From Rhodobacter flavimaris (GTDB taxonomy: Bacteria; Pseudomonadota; Alphaproteobacteria; Rhodobacterales; Rhodobacteraceae): DNA of 64,000 bases. The stretch spans positions 248,001-312,000 of the forward strand of contig NZ_JAJUOS010000003.1 in NCBI RefSeq assembly GCF_021378075.1, written 5' to 3'. The notes beneath the pieces were generated by a model, which was not told the origin of the DNA, searched no databases, and saw only the letters and a program-made list of their open reading frames with translations. Below, one piece after another: positions 27,751-36,476 of the stretch; the stretch's first letter is position 1, and every line of letters starts with the position of its first letter. A program made the position numbers and the translations under genes.

Positions 27751-30459
27751 TCAGAACCGCAGTTGCAGAAGCGAACGCAGCGTCATTGCCTCAAGCGTAT
27801 CGTCTCCGCCAAAGCCGTCATAGCGCAGCGAGACCTCGCCACTCCAATCCGCACCCGGCAGCGTGCGCGCGCCGATCTCGACAGCGCCCGCCACTTCGTT
27901 GCGATCCTCAGAAGAGGTCGAGGTGGTGCGCGTCCAGTTCAACTCGGGCTCGACGAAAACCGCCCACCCGGACCCGGTTTGCGAGATCGGGTATTCCCAC
28001 TCGGTCGAAGCCGATAGGCGCGTGCGCTTGCTCACACCGTTCGGAACCTCGGTCGCACCCTCCGGGCCGCTGATGCTAAAGGCATCCATCGATTCCCGCA
28101 GGTGCTGCAGCTTGAGCAGAGGCGTCAGCACGGCTTCACCGGCCTGATACTTCCCGTAAAGCGACACGGTCGAGTAGAAGCGCGAGGTATCGAACTCGCC
28201 CGTGTAGATGTCGCCCTGACCGAACACATCAAGCGCCGCGTCGTTGGACGATTGCCCCCAGGAAAGGCGCGCGCTCATGAACAGGTTGCGCGACAATTCG
28301 GTCGAGAGATAGGGGCCGAACAGCCAGCCCTTGCCCGAGATGTCGAACGCATCGGCTGCGGTCTCATCCGAGCTGTCGAACTGCGCCATAAGGCCAAGCG
28401 ACAGCCGCTCGCTCGCCAGGAAGTCCGCACCGAAGGAGATCAGGCCGAATTCGCCATCACGCGTGCCATAGCTGCCGCTTTCATCCTCGTAGACCGACCA
28501 GATACCTTCGCTCCAGACATACCAGTCGCGATCTTCCGAGACGTTGCTGGCGCTGAACCGGACGCCAGAGGTTTCCGACGGCGTGATCGAGAAGCGCGGA
28601 TTGTTCTCGGCATTGCGCCGACGATCGAGCAGGTAGGCGCTCGGCTCGTTCGCCATGAGGCGTTCGATGCGCCGCTCGATGAACTGCTCGGTCGCCTCGC
28701 CGAAGGCCTGTTGGGCGATGCCATCGTCGAACTTGGCCGGGGCTACGGTAATCACCACGGTATCGGGCGCCGAGTCATTGCCCTGATCATCCGAGACGAT
28801 CAACTGAAAGGTCAGCTCCGCCACCGGATCGTTCATCGCGACATCCGGCGCGGTAAAGCCGGGCTGTGCGGTGGAGGCCGAGCTGAGCGTGACCGTCGGC
28901 CCTCCGGTCTGGGTCCAGGCATAACTCAGCGGATCGTTCTCGGGATCGCTGGAGCCCCTGCCGTCGAGCAGAACACCTGCGCCCGACTCCACAAACTGGT
29001 CATCCCCCGCATTCGCCGTCGGCGCTGTGTTCGCGGGCGGATTGACCGTCACCGTCACGCTCGACGCCGTCGAGTAGGCGTAGCCATCGTAGACAACCAG
29101 TTCGAACACCAGATCCTCGGCGCTGTCGGACCACATCAGAACCGGCGCCGTGAAGCTCGGCGTCGTCGTGTCCGCACCGCTCAGGCTGACCGTCGTCCCG
29201 CTCGCCTGCGTCCACGTATAGCTCAGCGTTTGGCCGACGTCAGGATCGCTCCCCCCGCCACTCAGGTTGACCGAAGCCCCCGAAGCGACCGACTGGCTCG
29301 TCCCCGCGCTGGCTGTGGGAACCGTGTTCGCGGGAGGGTTCACCGTCACCGTCACACTCGCCTCGGACGAAAACTCGCCATCGCTCACCGTCAGTTTGAA
29401 CACCAGCGTCGCGGGGCTGTCCGACCACAGAAGCGTCGGCGCCGTGAAGCTCGGCGTCGCCGTAGTCGCGCCGCTCAGACTGACGGTCGTGCCGCTCGTC
29501 TGTGTCCAGCTGTAGCTCAGCGTGTCATCCTCGGGGTCGCTCGAACCGCTGCCGTTCAAGCCGCTCGAAGCGCCCGAGGCCACCGAGAAATCGGTCCCCG
29601 CATCCGCCGTCGGCGCCGTGTTCGGACGCGCCGGCGGGTTCACCGTCACCGTCACGCTCGCCTCGGACGAAAACTCGCCATCGCTCACCGTCAGTTTGAA
29701 CACCAGCGTCGCGGGGCTGTCCGACCACAGAAGCGTCGGCGCCGTGAAGCTCGGCGTCGCCGTAGTCGCGCCGCTCAGACTGACACTCGTGCCGCTCGTC
29801 TGTGTCCAGCTGTAGCTCAGCGTGTCATCCTCGGGGTCGCTCGAACCGCTGCCGTTCAAGCCGCTCGAAGCGCCCGAGGCCACCGAGAAATCGGTCCCCG
29901 CATTCGCCGTCGGCGCCGTGTTCACAGGGGGAGGCGCAGCGGCACGCGTGAGCGTTACCGGAGCAACCGCCGAGGGAATCGAAAATAGACCGCTTGCGGA
30001 TACCGTCGCTGCGGCCTGGATCTGATAGGATGCATCCGGACTAGCAGGCGCCGTCCAAGCCGTCGTACAGGTTGCGTTCAGCACGCCGTTATGTCCATTG
30101 GGGACAGTGAGGTTCACTGAACAAGTCGGGGCGGGCAGAACGCTCGGCGTACTGCTGGTTTGAATATTGATCGTGATCGGGGTTGGGCACTTACCGCCGG
30201 GTCCACTCCCATCGGATTTCACCTGATATGCCATAGCGAATTCGAGCGGTATCGACGGGCTGCCCCCAGCATAGGGGTATTCGTTACCGCTGGGCGTACT
30301 GATCGTAAGCGACTTGCTGCTGACCGTACATTCGGCCAATGCCGCGCCGGCATAGCCCAATGCAAAGGCAAGCCCCGCGACAATGGGAACCGCCCGACGC
30401 GCCATATGCAGCAGGTTATCTCTCGACGCAGAGTCACCAATAATCCACTTAAAATTCAT
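27751..30459 (-). CDS. PKD-repeat outer-membrane protein with C-terminal barrel
   Basis: A 902-residue predicted surface protein. After a signal (IVAGLAFALGYAGAALA) come a Cys-bearing N-terminal domain of about 120 residues and four PKD/K-type Ig-like domains (about residues 170-580). Each has the pattern NAGxDxxVxSGAxxxLxGxGSSDPExDxLSYxWTQ. The last 270 residues are a beta-rich barrel ending in LLQLRF with terminal Phe, as in autotransporter-type proteins. Two of the repeats are nearly identical in DNA. The ATG at 30459 is used; an ATG at 30405 would give a more classic signal. Adhesion is likely but unproven. Confidence 0.8.
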   Translation of the reverse strand: MNFKWIIGDSASRDNLLHMARRAVPIVAGLAFALGYAGAALAECTVSSKSLTISTPSGNEYPYAGGSPSIPLEFAMAYQVKSDGSGPGGKCPTPITINIQTSSTPSVLPAPTCSVNLTVPNGHNGVLNATCTTAWTAPASPDASYQIQAAATVSASGLFSIPSAVAPVTLTRAAAPPPVNTAPTANAGTDFSVASGASSGLNGSGSSDPEDDTLSYSWTQTSGTSVSLSGATTATPSFTAPTLLWSDSPATLVFKLTVSDGEFSSEASVTVTVNPPARPNTAPTADAGTDFSVASGASSGLNGSGSSDPEDDTLSYSWTQTSGTTVSLSGATTATPSFTAPTLLWSDSPATLVFKLTVSDGEFSSEASVTVTVNPPANTVPTASAGTSQSVASGASVNLSGGGSDPDVGQTLSYTWTQASGTTVSLSGADTTTPSFTAPVLMWSDSAEDLVFELVVYDGYAYSTASSVTVTVNPPANTAPTANAGDDQFVESGAGVLLDGRGSSDPENDPLSYAWTQTGGPTVTLSSASTAQPGFTAPDVAMNDPVAELTFQLIVSDDQGNDSAPDTVVITVAPAKFDDGIAQQAFGEATEQFIERRIERLMANEPSAYLLDRRRNAENNPRFSITPSETSGVRFSASNVSEDRDWYVWSEGIWSVYEDESGSYGTRDGEFGLISFGADFLASERLSLGLMAQFDSSDETAADAFDISGKGWLFGPYLSTELSRNLFMSARLSWGQSSNDAALDVFGQGDIYTGEFDTSRFYSTVSLYGKYQAGEAVLTPLLKLQHLRESMDAFSISGPEGATEVPNGVSKRTRLSASTEWEYPISQTGSGWAVFVEPELNWTRTTSTSSEDRNEVAGAVEIGARTLPGADWSGEVSLRYDGFGGDDTLEAMTLRSLLQLRF
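29341..29940. repeat. Two nearly identical 300-bp tandem units
   Basis: Positions 29341-29640 and 29641-29940 match base for base over long stretches with an exact 300-bp period (one PKD domain of 100 residues). Only a few differences are seen, such as 29356 A versus 29656 G and a change in the GGTCGT/ACTCGT segment. The other two PKD units are more diverged. This indicates a recent in-frame duplication. Confidence 0.93.
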
Positions 30460-30770
30460 ATGCCCTGAACCTCAGGCCGAACAATTCGGCTTGGCAGAGT
30501 AAATGGTTAACAAATTATTAACGCAATGACTCGTTGCTTGGCGCCACTCGAGCCTTGCGAGTGAGACAGCGCCGCCACGAAGGAAGGCCATTCAAGGGGG
30601 GTGTTGGCGCTCAAACGCCTCGGCCGAACCAACCCTGCCCAACCGATCCTCAGCACGCTCCGACCTAACGGCATCACGACAGAAAGCAGCTGCCGTGAAA
30701 GCCTGCGGGCCGCATTTTCCTTCAAAGGACCGACCTTGCTGAACCCCGTCAACAGCCACCAAGCCTTCGC

Positions 30771-30786
30771 GATGCGAACACGCATC
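30771..30786. promoter_or_regulatory. Candidate upstream activator site for the operon's sigma-54 activator
   Basis: GATGCG-AACA-CGCATC is a perfect 6-bp dyad with a 4-bp spacer. Its centre is about 135 bp upstream of the -24 element, in the usual 80-200 bp range for enhancer-binding proteins. A second, weaker dyad (GCTGC/GCAGC) follows at 30790-30805. Binding by the 37661 product is an inference. Confidence 0.4.
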
Positions 30787-30911
30787 AGCGCTGCAAGAGC
30801 GCAGCATCGCAGGCCGCCACTGACAGAGCAGCCAACGCGATCATAGACCATCTACGCATATAAATATTTCATTATTGTTTACTATTAAACACTTACAAAT
30901 TTTTTCAATTT

Positions 30912-30929
30912 TTGGAACTCACCTTGCAT
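30912..30929 (+). promoter_or_regulatory. Sigma-54 (-24/-12) promoter of the amine operon
   Basis: TTGGAACTCACCTTGCAT fits TTGGCACGNNNNTTGCAT with two changes. The invariant GG (30914-30915) and GC (30926-30927) are separated by exactly 10 bases. The expected transcription start is about 30939, 34 bases before the P450 ATG. The operon itself encodes an RpoN paralog and a GAFTGA-type activator, which supports the call. Confidence 0.75.
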
Positions 30930-30972
30930 CTACATCTTGCATCGACGCGACCCATGACACGGAGCCACGCCA

Positions 30973-32175
30973 ATGATGCAAGACGCCGACACCGCCGACA
31001 CTCTGCCCTTTCTGGATGTCGCCAATCCCGCCTTTTCGATCCGCTCACAAGCCGTTCTGGACGCCCGCGACGCATCATGGTGCGCCCGCACGCCCTATGG
31101 CCTTGCGGTGCTGCGCTATGACGATGTGCAAAAGCTGCTGCGTCACCCGAAACTGCGGCAGGGCTCGTATCGCTGGCCGGCCCATAACGGCGTCACCGGC
31201 GTCTTTGCCCGCTGGTGGGAGGCGATGCTGCTCAGCCAGGAGGGCGACACCCATGCCCGTCTCCGCCGCATGGCCAACCCGGCCTTCTCGCCCAAGCTCA
31301 TCGGCTCTCTGATCCCCAAGTTTCAGGCGCTGGCCAACCAGCTGATCGACAAGTTCGCCGACAAGGGCGAGTGCGACTTCATCGCCGACTTTACCGAACC
31401 CTACGCAACCGGCGTCATATGCGACCTACTGGGGCTTCCGTTCGAGCGTTGGCGCGAACTGGCGGACATCGCCGCCGAGATGGGCCTAGCGCTCGGTGTG
31501 ACCTTCAAGCAGGACCTGCCCACGATCGAGGCCGCCACCAAGCGCATTTTCGCATTCGCCGAAGACCTCGTGGAAACTCGCCGCGCAGCGCCGACCGAGG
31601 ACTTCATCGGGATGCTTATCAAAGCCAACGAGGACAAGGCGCAGCTTTCCGATCAGGAACTGCTCGACATGATCGTGCTGGCGATCTTTGGCGGCATCGA
31701 CACCACCCGCAACCAGATCGGCCTTGCGATGGCCACCTTCATCGAGAACCCCGAGCAGTGGAAACTTCTGGGCGAGCAACCCGAGCTTGCCCGCGCGGCG
31801 GTGGAAGAGGTGATGCGCGTGCGCCCGACCGTGACCTGGGTCACGCGCGAGGCGGTCGAGGACTTCACCTACAACGACACGCCGATCGCCAAGGGCACCA
31901 CGGTTCACCTGTTCTCGCAATCGGCCACCTCCGACCCCAAGATCTTCCCCAACCCGGGCTTCGACATCACCGCCGAGCGCAAGCCGCATTTCGGCTTTGG
32001 TGGCGGCACGCATCACTGCCTGGGCCATTTCATTGCCCGCGGCGACATGACCGAGGCGCTGAAACTGCTCGCGCAGCGCCTCAAGAACCCGCGCTTCAAC
32101 GGCGAGGTCGAGTGGCTGCCCGACAGCGGCAACACCGGCGCGATCAAGATGCCGATCGCCTTCGACGCCGCCTGA
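30973..32175 (+). CDS. Cytochrome P450, probable amine monooxygenase
   Basis: A 400-residue soluble bacterial P450. The heme thiolate is Cys349 in FGFGGGTHHCLGHFIAR. The I-helix oxygen-activation motif is GGIDTT (240-245), and the K-helix ExxR is Glu279-Arg282. It receives electrons from the ferredoxin and reductase encoded next. P450-ferredoxin-GS clusters are known for piperidine/pyrrolidine (pip, CYP151) and morpholine (mor) breakdown in mycobacteria, where the P450 opens the ring by alpha-hydroxylation. With polyamine-type genes in the same operon, an amine substrate is likely here. ATG at 30973 with CGGAG upstream; a second ATG is the next codon. Confidence 0.93.
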   Translation: MMQDADTADTLPFLDVANPAFSIRSQAVLDARDASWCARTPYGLAVLRYDDVQKLLRHPKLRQGSYRWPAHNGVTGVFARWWEAMLLSQEGDTHARLRRMANPAFSPKLIGSLIPKFQALANQLIDKFADKGECDFIADFTEPYATGVICDLLGLPFERWRELADIAAEMGLALGVTFKQDLPTIEAATKRIFAFAEDLVETRRAAPTEDFIGMLIKANEDKAQLSDQELLDMIVLAIFGGIDTTRNQIGLAMATFIENPEQWKLLGEQPELARAAVEEVMRVRPTVTWVTREAVEDFTYNDTPIAKGTTVHLFSQSATSDPKIFPNPGFDITAERKPHFGFGGGTHHCLGHFIARGDMTEALKLLAQRLKNPRFNGEVEWLPDSGNTGAIKMPIAFDAA

Positions 32176-32204
32176 AATCCAAGAAAAACATCAAGGATAC
32201 CAAG

Positions 32205-32390
32205 ATGAAAGTTCACGTCGATATGTCGATCTGCCTGCTTCACGGCCAATGCGTGATCGCAGCACCCGAAGTCTTTTCCTTCGATGACGCGGGTGGCCTG
32301 GTCTGGGTCACCGAGATCGATGACAGCCAAGTGGCCGATGCCGAAGCAGCCTCGGACGCCTGCCCCGAGCAAGCAATCATCCTCGGCTGA
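32205..32390 (+). CDS. P450-partner ferredoxin ([3Fe-4S]-type)
   Basis: A 61-residue ferredoxin with only three cluster cysteines: Cys10 and Cys16 in CLLHGQC and Cys53 in ACPEQAI. His13 replaces the second Cys of a [4Fe-4S] site. The C-x2-H-x2-C...CP pattern, PEVFSFDDAG and the short length are hallmarks of ferredoxins that feed actinobacterial-type P450s. It lies 29 bp after the P450 gene and 5 bp before the reductase gene, with AAGGAT upstream. Confidence 0.93.
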   Translation: MKVHVDMSICLLHGQCVIAAPEVFSFDDAGGLVWVTEIDDSQVADAEAASDACPEQAIILG

Positions 32391-32395
32391 GCGCG

Positions 32396-33613
32396 ATGGC
32401 GGACCCTCGGATCACCATCGTCGGGGCGTCGCTTGCGGGCCTGCGCACGGCCGAAGCGGTGCTGGCGGAGTTGCCGCAGGCCCGCATCATGCTGGTCGGC
32501 GACGAGCCGCACGCCCCCTACAACCGCCCGCCACTGTCAAAAGACAGCATGGAGGCCCTTGCAGGCGGCCAGGCGCCGCGCGCCGAGGTGTTCGAAAAGC
32601 TCCTGCTGCGTTCCAAGATCATGCCCGGGCAGATCGAGATGCGCCTTGGCGTTGCGGCTGCGGGGATCGAGAGTGGCAATGTGCGACTGGAAGATGGCGC
32701 GCTGCTCCGCTCGGACTTCGTGGTGGCGGCTACCGGCATCCGGCCCCGTCGCATGCCGATGCAGGGCGCGGCAGACCGCCGGCACGTCCTGCGCAGCTTC
32801 GACGATGCCGAGGCCTTGGCCCAAGCAATGCGGCCGGGCGCGCAGATGGTGGTGATCGGCGCGGGCTTTATCGGCTGTGAGATCGCCGCGACCGCGCGCA
32901 AACTGGGCCTGCATGTCACCGTGGTCGAGCCCGCCCCGCAGCCGATGCTGCGCGCGCTTGGGCACCGTGTTGCGGCAGCCATGGCGGCCTTGCATCGCCG
33001 CCATGGCGTGACGCTGCTTACCGGGCGCTCGGTCGAGACGTTTGAGGCCGAGCGGGTAATCCTTGATGACGGCAAGGCGCTTGAGGCCGATGTGATCGTC
33101 GAGGCGCTCGGCTCGCGCCCCAATACCGAATGGCTCGCCGCCAGCGGCGCCGATCTGAGCGACGGCGTGCTGGTTGATGACCGCATGCAGGCGATAGGCG
33201 CGCAGAACCTGCTGGCCGTGGGCGATCTTGCCCGCTTTGCCAACCCGCTTTTTGACGACCTGCCCCGGCGGGTCGAGCATTGGTGCGTGCCGGGCCAGAC
33301 CGCCAAGCGCGCCGCCGCAACCATCGCGGCGCGCGTCTCGGGCGGAGCCCCCGCGCCCGATTTCGCGCCGATGCCCAGCTTTTGGTCGGACCAATACGGG
33401 ATGCGGGTGCAGGCCTTCGGCGCCCCCGCCCTGGCCGAGACGCAGACCGTCGTCGAGGGAGACCTGACCCAGATCGGGGTGGCCCCCATCGTCGTCGAAT
33501 ATGCAAGGGGCGATCACCTCGTGGGGGTCATCGGCCTTGGCGCCCCGCCCGCCCTTATCGCCCGATACCGCGCACGTCTGATGGACGCGCTCTGTGCCCC
33601 TGTCACCGCCTGA
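32396..33613 (+). CDS. NAD(P)H-dependent ferredoxin reductase (FAD)
   Basis: A 405-residue flavoprotein of the rhodocoxin/putidaredoxin reductase type, passing electrons from NAD(P)H to the ferredoxin. The FAD dinucleotide fold opens with ITIVGASLAGLRTAEAV (slightly unusual, Ala-Ser in GxGxxG). The Tyr-x-Arg-Pro-Pro-Leu-Ser-Lys segment (PYNRPPLSK) is classic for this group. The NAD-binding fold is VVIGAGFIGCEIAATARKLG, around 152, and the second FAD motif is NLLAVGDLARF. It completes a three-component P450 system with the two preceding genes. Confidence 0.92.
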   Translation: MADPRITIVGASLAGLRTAEAVLAELPQARIMLVGDEPHAPYNRPPLSKDSMEALAGGQAPRAEVFEKLLLRSKIMPGQIEMRLGVAAAGIESGNVRLEDGALLRSDFVVAATGIRPRRMPMQGAADRRHVLRSFDDAEALAQAMRPGAQMVVIGAGFIGCEIAATARKLGLHVTVVEPAPQPMLRALGHRVAAAMAALHRRHGVTLLTGRSVETFEAERVILDDGKALEADVIVEALGSRPNTEWLAASGADLSDGVLVDDRMQAIGAQNLLAVGDLARFANPLFDDLPRRVEHWCVPGQTAKRAAATIAARVSGGAPAPDFAPMPSFWSDQYGMRVQAFGAPALAETQTVVEGDLTQIGVAPIVVEYARGDHLVGVIGLGAPPALIARYRARLMDALCAPVTA

Positions 33614-33620
33614 GGATATG

Positions 33621-34937
33621 ATGAGCAACCCCCTGACCACTGCCCTCGAACAGTTCGACGCCGAGATCGTTCATGTCGGCCAGTTCGACTACGCCAGCGT
33701 GTTTCGCGAACGCCGCCTGCGGCGCACCCAGTTCCTTGAATGGGCGACCGACGCGCGTTTCGCCAACGTGCTGGCCTATTGGGACAGCGCCGACAACCTC
33801 TTTGGCGGGACGTCCTATTACACCGAGACGGTCGAGATCGACCCCGCCTCGATCCGGCGCAACCCAACCGAACCGGGCGCGGTCACCATGATCGCCGAAC
33901 TGTCGGGCGAGGCGAAAGAACTGATGCCCCGCCAGTTGCTGCGCCGCCAGATCGAGCGCGCCTCCACTATGGGTTTCAGCGTCGATGCGGCCTTCGAGTT
34001 CGAATTGATCGTGCTTGATGAATCCGACACCTCGGTGCGCGACAAGGGGTTCGAGGGCCTCGCGAAATTTGCCCCGGATAACAAATGCTGGTCCGGCGCG
34101 ACCGCCAATACCCATGCCGGTTTCATCGCCGGGATGGAGGCAGAAATCCTTGGCCATGATGTAAACCTTTACGGGCTTGGCGTCGAGCTTGGGCCGGGCT
34201 GCCTTGAGGCCACGCTTGGCGCGACCGAGGGGCTGCGCGCGGCGGATGATGCGGCCTTCTTCCGGATGGCTGCGCGCTCTTACGCCCGCAAGCACGGAAA
34301 GACCGCCAGCTTCATGCCCTATCTGGGCGCGGAATATCCCGGCATCGGCGGGCATTGCACCGTTTCGCTGCGCGACAAGGCGACCGGCAAGAACCTGTTC
34401 TCGGACCCCGAGGGCAAGACCTCGGCGCTGGCCGGGTCGTTCATCGCGGGAATGATGCAGATCGTGCCAGAGGCCTTTGCCATGTGCACCTCGACGGTCA
34501 ATGCCTATCGCCGCCTTGCGCCGGGCTCCTGGGCGCCGAAATCGCTGACCTGGGCGGAATATCCCTTCACCGTCGCGGTCCGCTCGGCCCCCCACGCAGG
34601 CGATCGCGCACGGCTCGAATTCCGCGTCCCGCCTGCCGATTGCAACCCTTACCTCACGCTCGCGCTGATGTTGGGGGCAGGCCTCGACGGGATCGAACGC
34701 AAGCTGGCCACCCCTGCCCCGACCACCGCCGCACACCCCGATTTCGTGCCCGAGGGCGCCGCGCGCTTCCCGCGTGATCTGGCCGAGGCCGCCGACCGCC
34801 TGGAGGCCAGCGCCGATGCCGCCCGGATTTTCGGGGCCGCCTTCACCAGGAATTTCGCGGCAGCCTGCCGCGCCGAATACGCCAGCCTCTCCAAGGCGGT
34901 CAGCGCGGAAGAGCGCGCCCGCTACCTCGAAGGCTGA
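33621..34937 (+). CDS. Glutamine-synthetase-family ligase, copy 1
   Basis: A 438-residue protein with the GS catalytic fold: metal-binding FEFELIV (about residue 128), LGVELGPGCLEATLGA (around 185), GIGGHCTVSLRD (around 240) and RLEFRVPPADCNPYLTLALMLGAG (about 330-355). It is shorter and diverged from true GlnA, and lacks the GlnA adenylylation Tyr context. GS-like ligases such as PuuA, and the AtdA1/IpuC enzymes, join glutamate to an amine using ATP. I infer gamma-glutamylation of the operon's amine. The ATG at 33621 has GAGG 5 bases upstream; one at 33618 is less well placed. Confidence 0.85.
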   Translation: MSNPLTTALEQFDAEIVHVGQFDYASVFRERRLRRTQFLEWATDARFANVLAYWDSADNLFGGTSYYTETVEIDPASIRRNPTEPGAVTMIAELSGEAKELMPRQLLRRQIERASTMGFSVDAAFEFELIVLDESDTSVRDKGFEGLAKFAPDNKCWSGATANTHAGFIAGMEAEILGHDVNLYGLGVELGPGCLEATLGATEGLRAADDAAFFRMAARSYARKHGKTASFMPYLGAEYPGIGGHCTVSLRDKATGKNLFSDPEGKTSALAGSFIAGMMQIVPEAFAMCTSTVNAYRRLAPGSWAPKSLTWAEYPFTVAVRSAPHAGDRARLEFRVPPADCNPYLTLALMLGAGLDGIERKLATPAPTTAAHPDFVPEGAARFPRDLAEAADRLEASADAARIFGAAFTRNFAAACRAEYASLSKAVSAEERARYLEG

Positions 34938-34963
34938 GCAGACAGAATAACAGGGAGACGTAA

Positions 34964-36445
34964 ATGAGCACCACCGATACCGACTACCACCGCGAACTTG
35001 ACGCCCCCGGCCGCGCCGAGATGGTCGAGCGCGCGCGCCGCAAGATCGACGCGCTTGGGGTGGATTACATCTACTACCAATACGTCTCGATCACCGGTCG
35101 CGTCATGGGCAAGGCCGCGCCCGCCCGCCATTGGGAGACCCAGGCCCGCAAGGGTGTTCAGACCTGGATGGGCGGCGTGACCAACGTGTTGCCCGACTTC
35201 AAGGGCAACCTGATCGGTTTTGACAGCAACGCGATGGAATGCATCGCCCTGCCCGATCCCGACACCTTCTGCCAGCTTCCTTGGGACAAGCGCGTGGCCC
35301 GTGTCTTCTGCACGCTGTTCTACAGCCTCGAAGACCCGAATTTCCCGGGCCAATACTACGAGTACGACACCCGCGGGAACCTCAAGCGCTTTGACCGCGA
35401 GTTCCGCGAGGCGCATAACGGGCTGCACCTGCGCGTGGGCCTTGAGCCCGAGATGCTCTGGCTTAAGCCCAAGGCGGGCGAGGTACGCCCCTATGAGGGC
35501 GTGACGGAGGCGCTGGCCTATCACATCGGCCAGTTCGAAAGCGCGCGCGACATCTGGATGCAGGTCTCGGATTATGCCCGCGCCATGGGTCTCGACATGA
35601 TCCAGGGCGATTGCGAGGACGCACCGGGCCAGATCGAGCTGAACTACCAGTTCGACGACGCCCTGCCGACCTGCGACCGGATGACGACCTACCGCCAGAT
35701 CTGCGCCGAAGTGGCGCGCCAGCGCGGGTTGATTGCGTGCTTCATGGCCAAGCCCTTCATGGGGTACGCCGCGAATGGCTGCCACCATAACTGCTCGGTC
35801 TGGACGGGTGGTTCGCGTGAATTGCAGCAGATCATCCCGGGCGAACTGCCCGGCATGGAAGAGCTGTGGCACTACTCGAAGGGCGGCGTAAACGAGTTCG
35901 AGAACAAGGAAGGCGGCTGGCTGCCGACCGAACTTGGGCATCACGTTCTGGGCGGCTCGCTCAAGCATATCGACGCGCTGACCTGCCTTGGCGCCTCGAC
36001 GGTCAACTCGTATCGCCGCTTCAACGACTACGGACTTTGGGCGCCGATCGGGGCGAACTGGGGCTTGCAGAACCGCTCCTGCACGATCCGCATCTCGTCG
36101 CCCGACCGGTTCGAGTTCCGCGCGGTGGACAGCATGGTCAACCCGCACCTGTTCTGCGGCGCGCTCCTGAAGGCGATGGATGACGGCATCCGCAACAAGA
36201 TCGACCCCGGCGCACCCGAGTCGCGCAATGTCACCGAGGTCTGGCAGAAGGGCGAGCCGGTCAAACTCATCCCGCTCAATTTGCGCGATGCACTGACCGC
36301 TTTGGAAAAGGACGAGGTCATCCGGTCGGCACTTCCGGGCAGGCTCTACAACGTCTTCGACGAATACAAGCAAGACGAGTGGACACGCTTCCTGCGCGAG
36401 GTCACCAATTGGGATGTGGAACGCTACCTCCATTGCGTGCCGTAA
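34964..36445 (+). CDS. Glutamine-synthetase-family ligase, copy 2
   Basis: A 493-residue GS-family protein, clearly different from the copy before it. Landmarks are LRVGLEPEMLWLKP (about 153), DCEDAPGQIELNYQFDDAL (around 222), NGCHHNCSVWTGGS (about 271) and FEFRAVDSMVNPHLFCGALLKAMDDG (about 384). The length suits the GlnT/GMAS-like branch, some of which make gamma-glutamylmethylamide. Two unlike GS-type ligases in one operon could handle two amines, two ends of one amine, or act as a hetero-oligomer. 26 bp separate it from copy 1, with a GGGAGA ribosome site. Confidence 0.85.
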   Translation: MSTTDTDYHRELDAPGRAEMVERARRKIDALGVDYIYYQYVSITGRVMGKAAPARHWETQARKGVQTWMGGVTNVLPDFKGNLIGFDSNAMECIALPDPDTFCQLPWDKRVARVFCTLFYSLEDPNFPGQYYEYDTRGNLKRFDREFREAHNGLHLRVGLEPEMLWLKPKAGEVRPYEGVTEALAYHIGQFESARDIWMQVSDYARAMGLDMIQGDCEDAPGQIELNYQFDDALPTCDRMTTYRQICAEVARQRGLIACFMAKPFMGYAANGCHHNCSVWTGGSRELQQIIPGELPGMEELWHYSKGGVNEFENKEGGWLPTELGHHVLGGSLKHIDALTCLGASTVNSYRRFNDYGLWAPIGANWGLQNRSCTIRISSPDRFEFRAVDSMVNPHLFCGALLKAMDDGIRNKIDPGAPESRNVTEVWQKGEPVKLIPLNLRDALTALEKDEVIRSALPGRLYNVFDEYKQDEWTRFLREVTNWDVERYLHCVP

Positions 36446-36476
36446 TCGGAGCCACCCCAATCAGGAGCGCGAACGT

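Larger units (their letters stand above)
30460..30972. other. Divergent regulatory region between PKD gene and amine operon
   Basis: About 510 bp without a credible gene. The left part is mixed in composition and has a CACTCG/CGAGTG dyad at 30545-30563. The right part (about 30850-30920) is markedly AT-rich and ends in a sigma-54-type promoter. This is the only long gap before the 14-gene plus-strand operon. Confidence 0.7.

Noticed and set aside
28102..29988. 628-codon plus-strand frame, Arg-rich, with repeats
   Set aside because: It mirrors the PKD-repeat gene. The repeats are those of the real protein read backwards.
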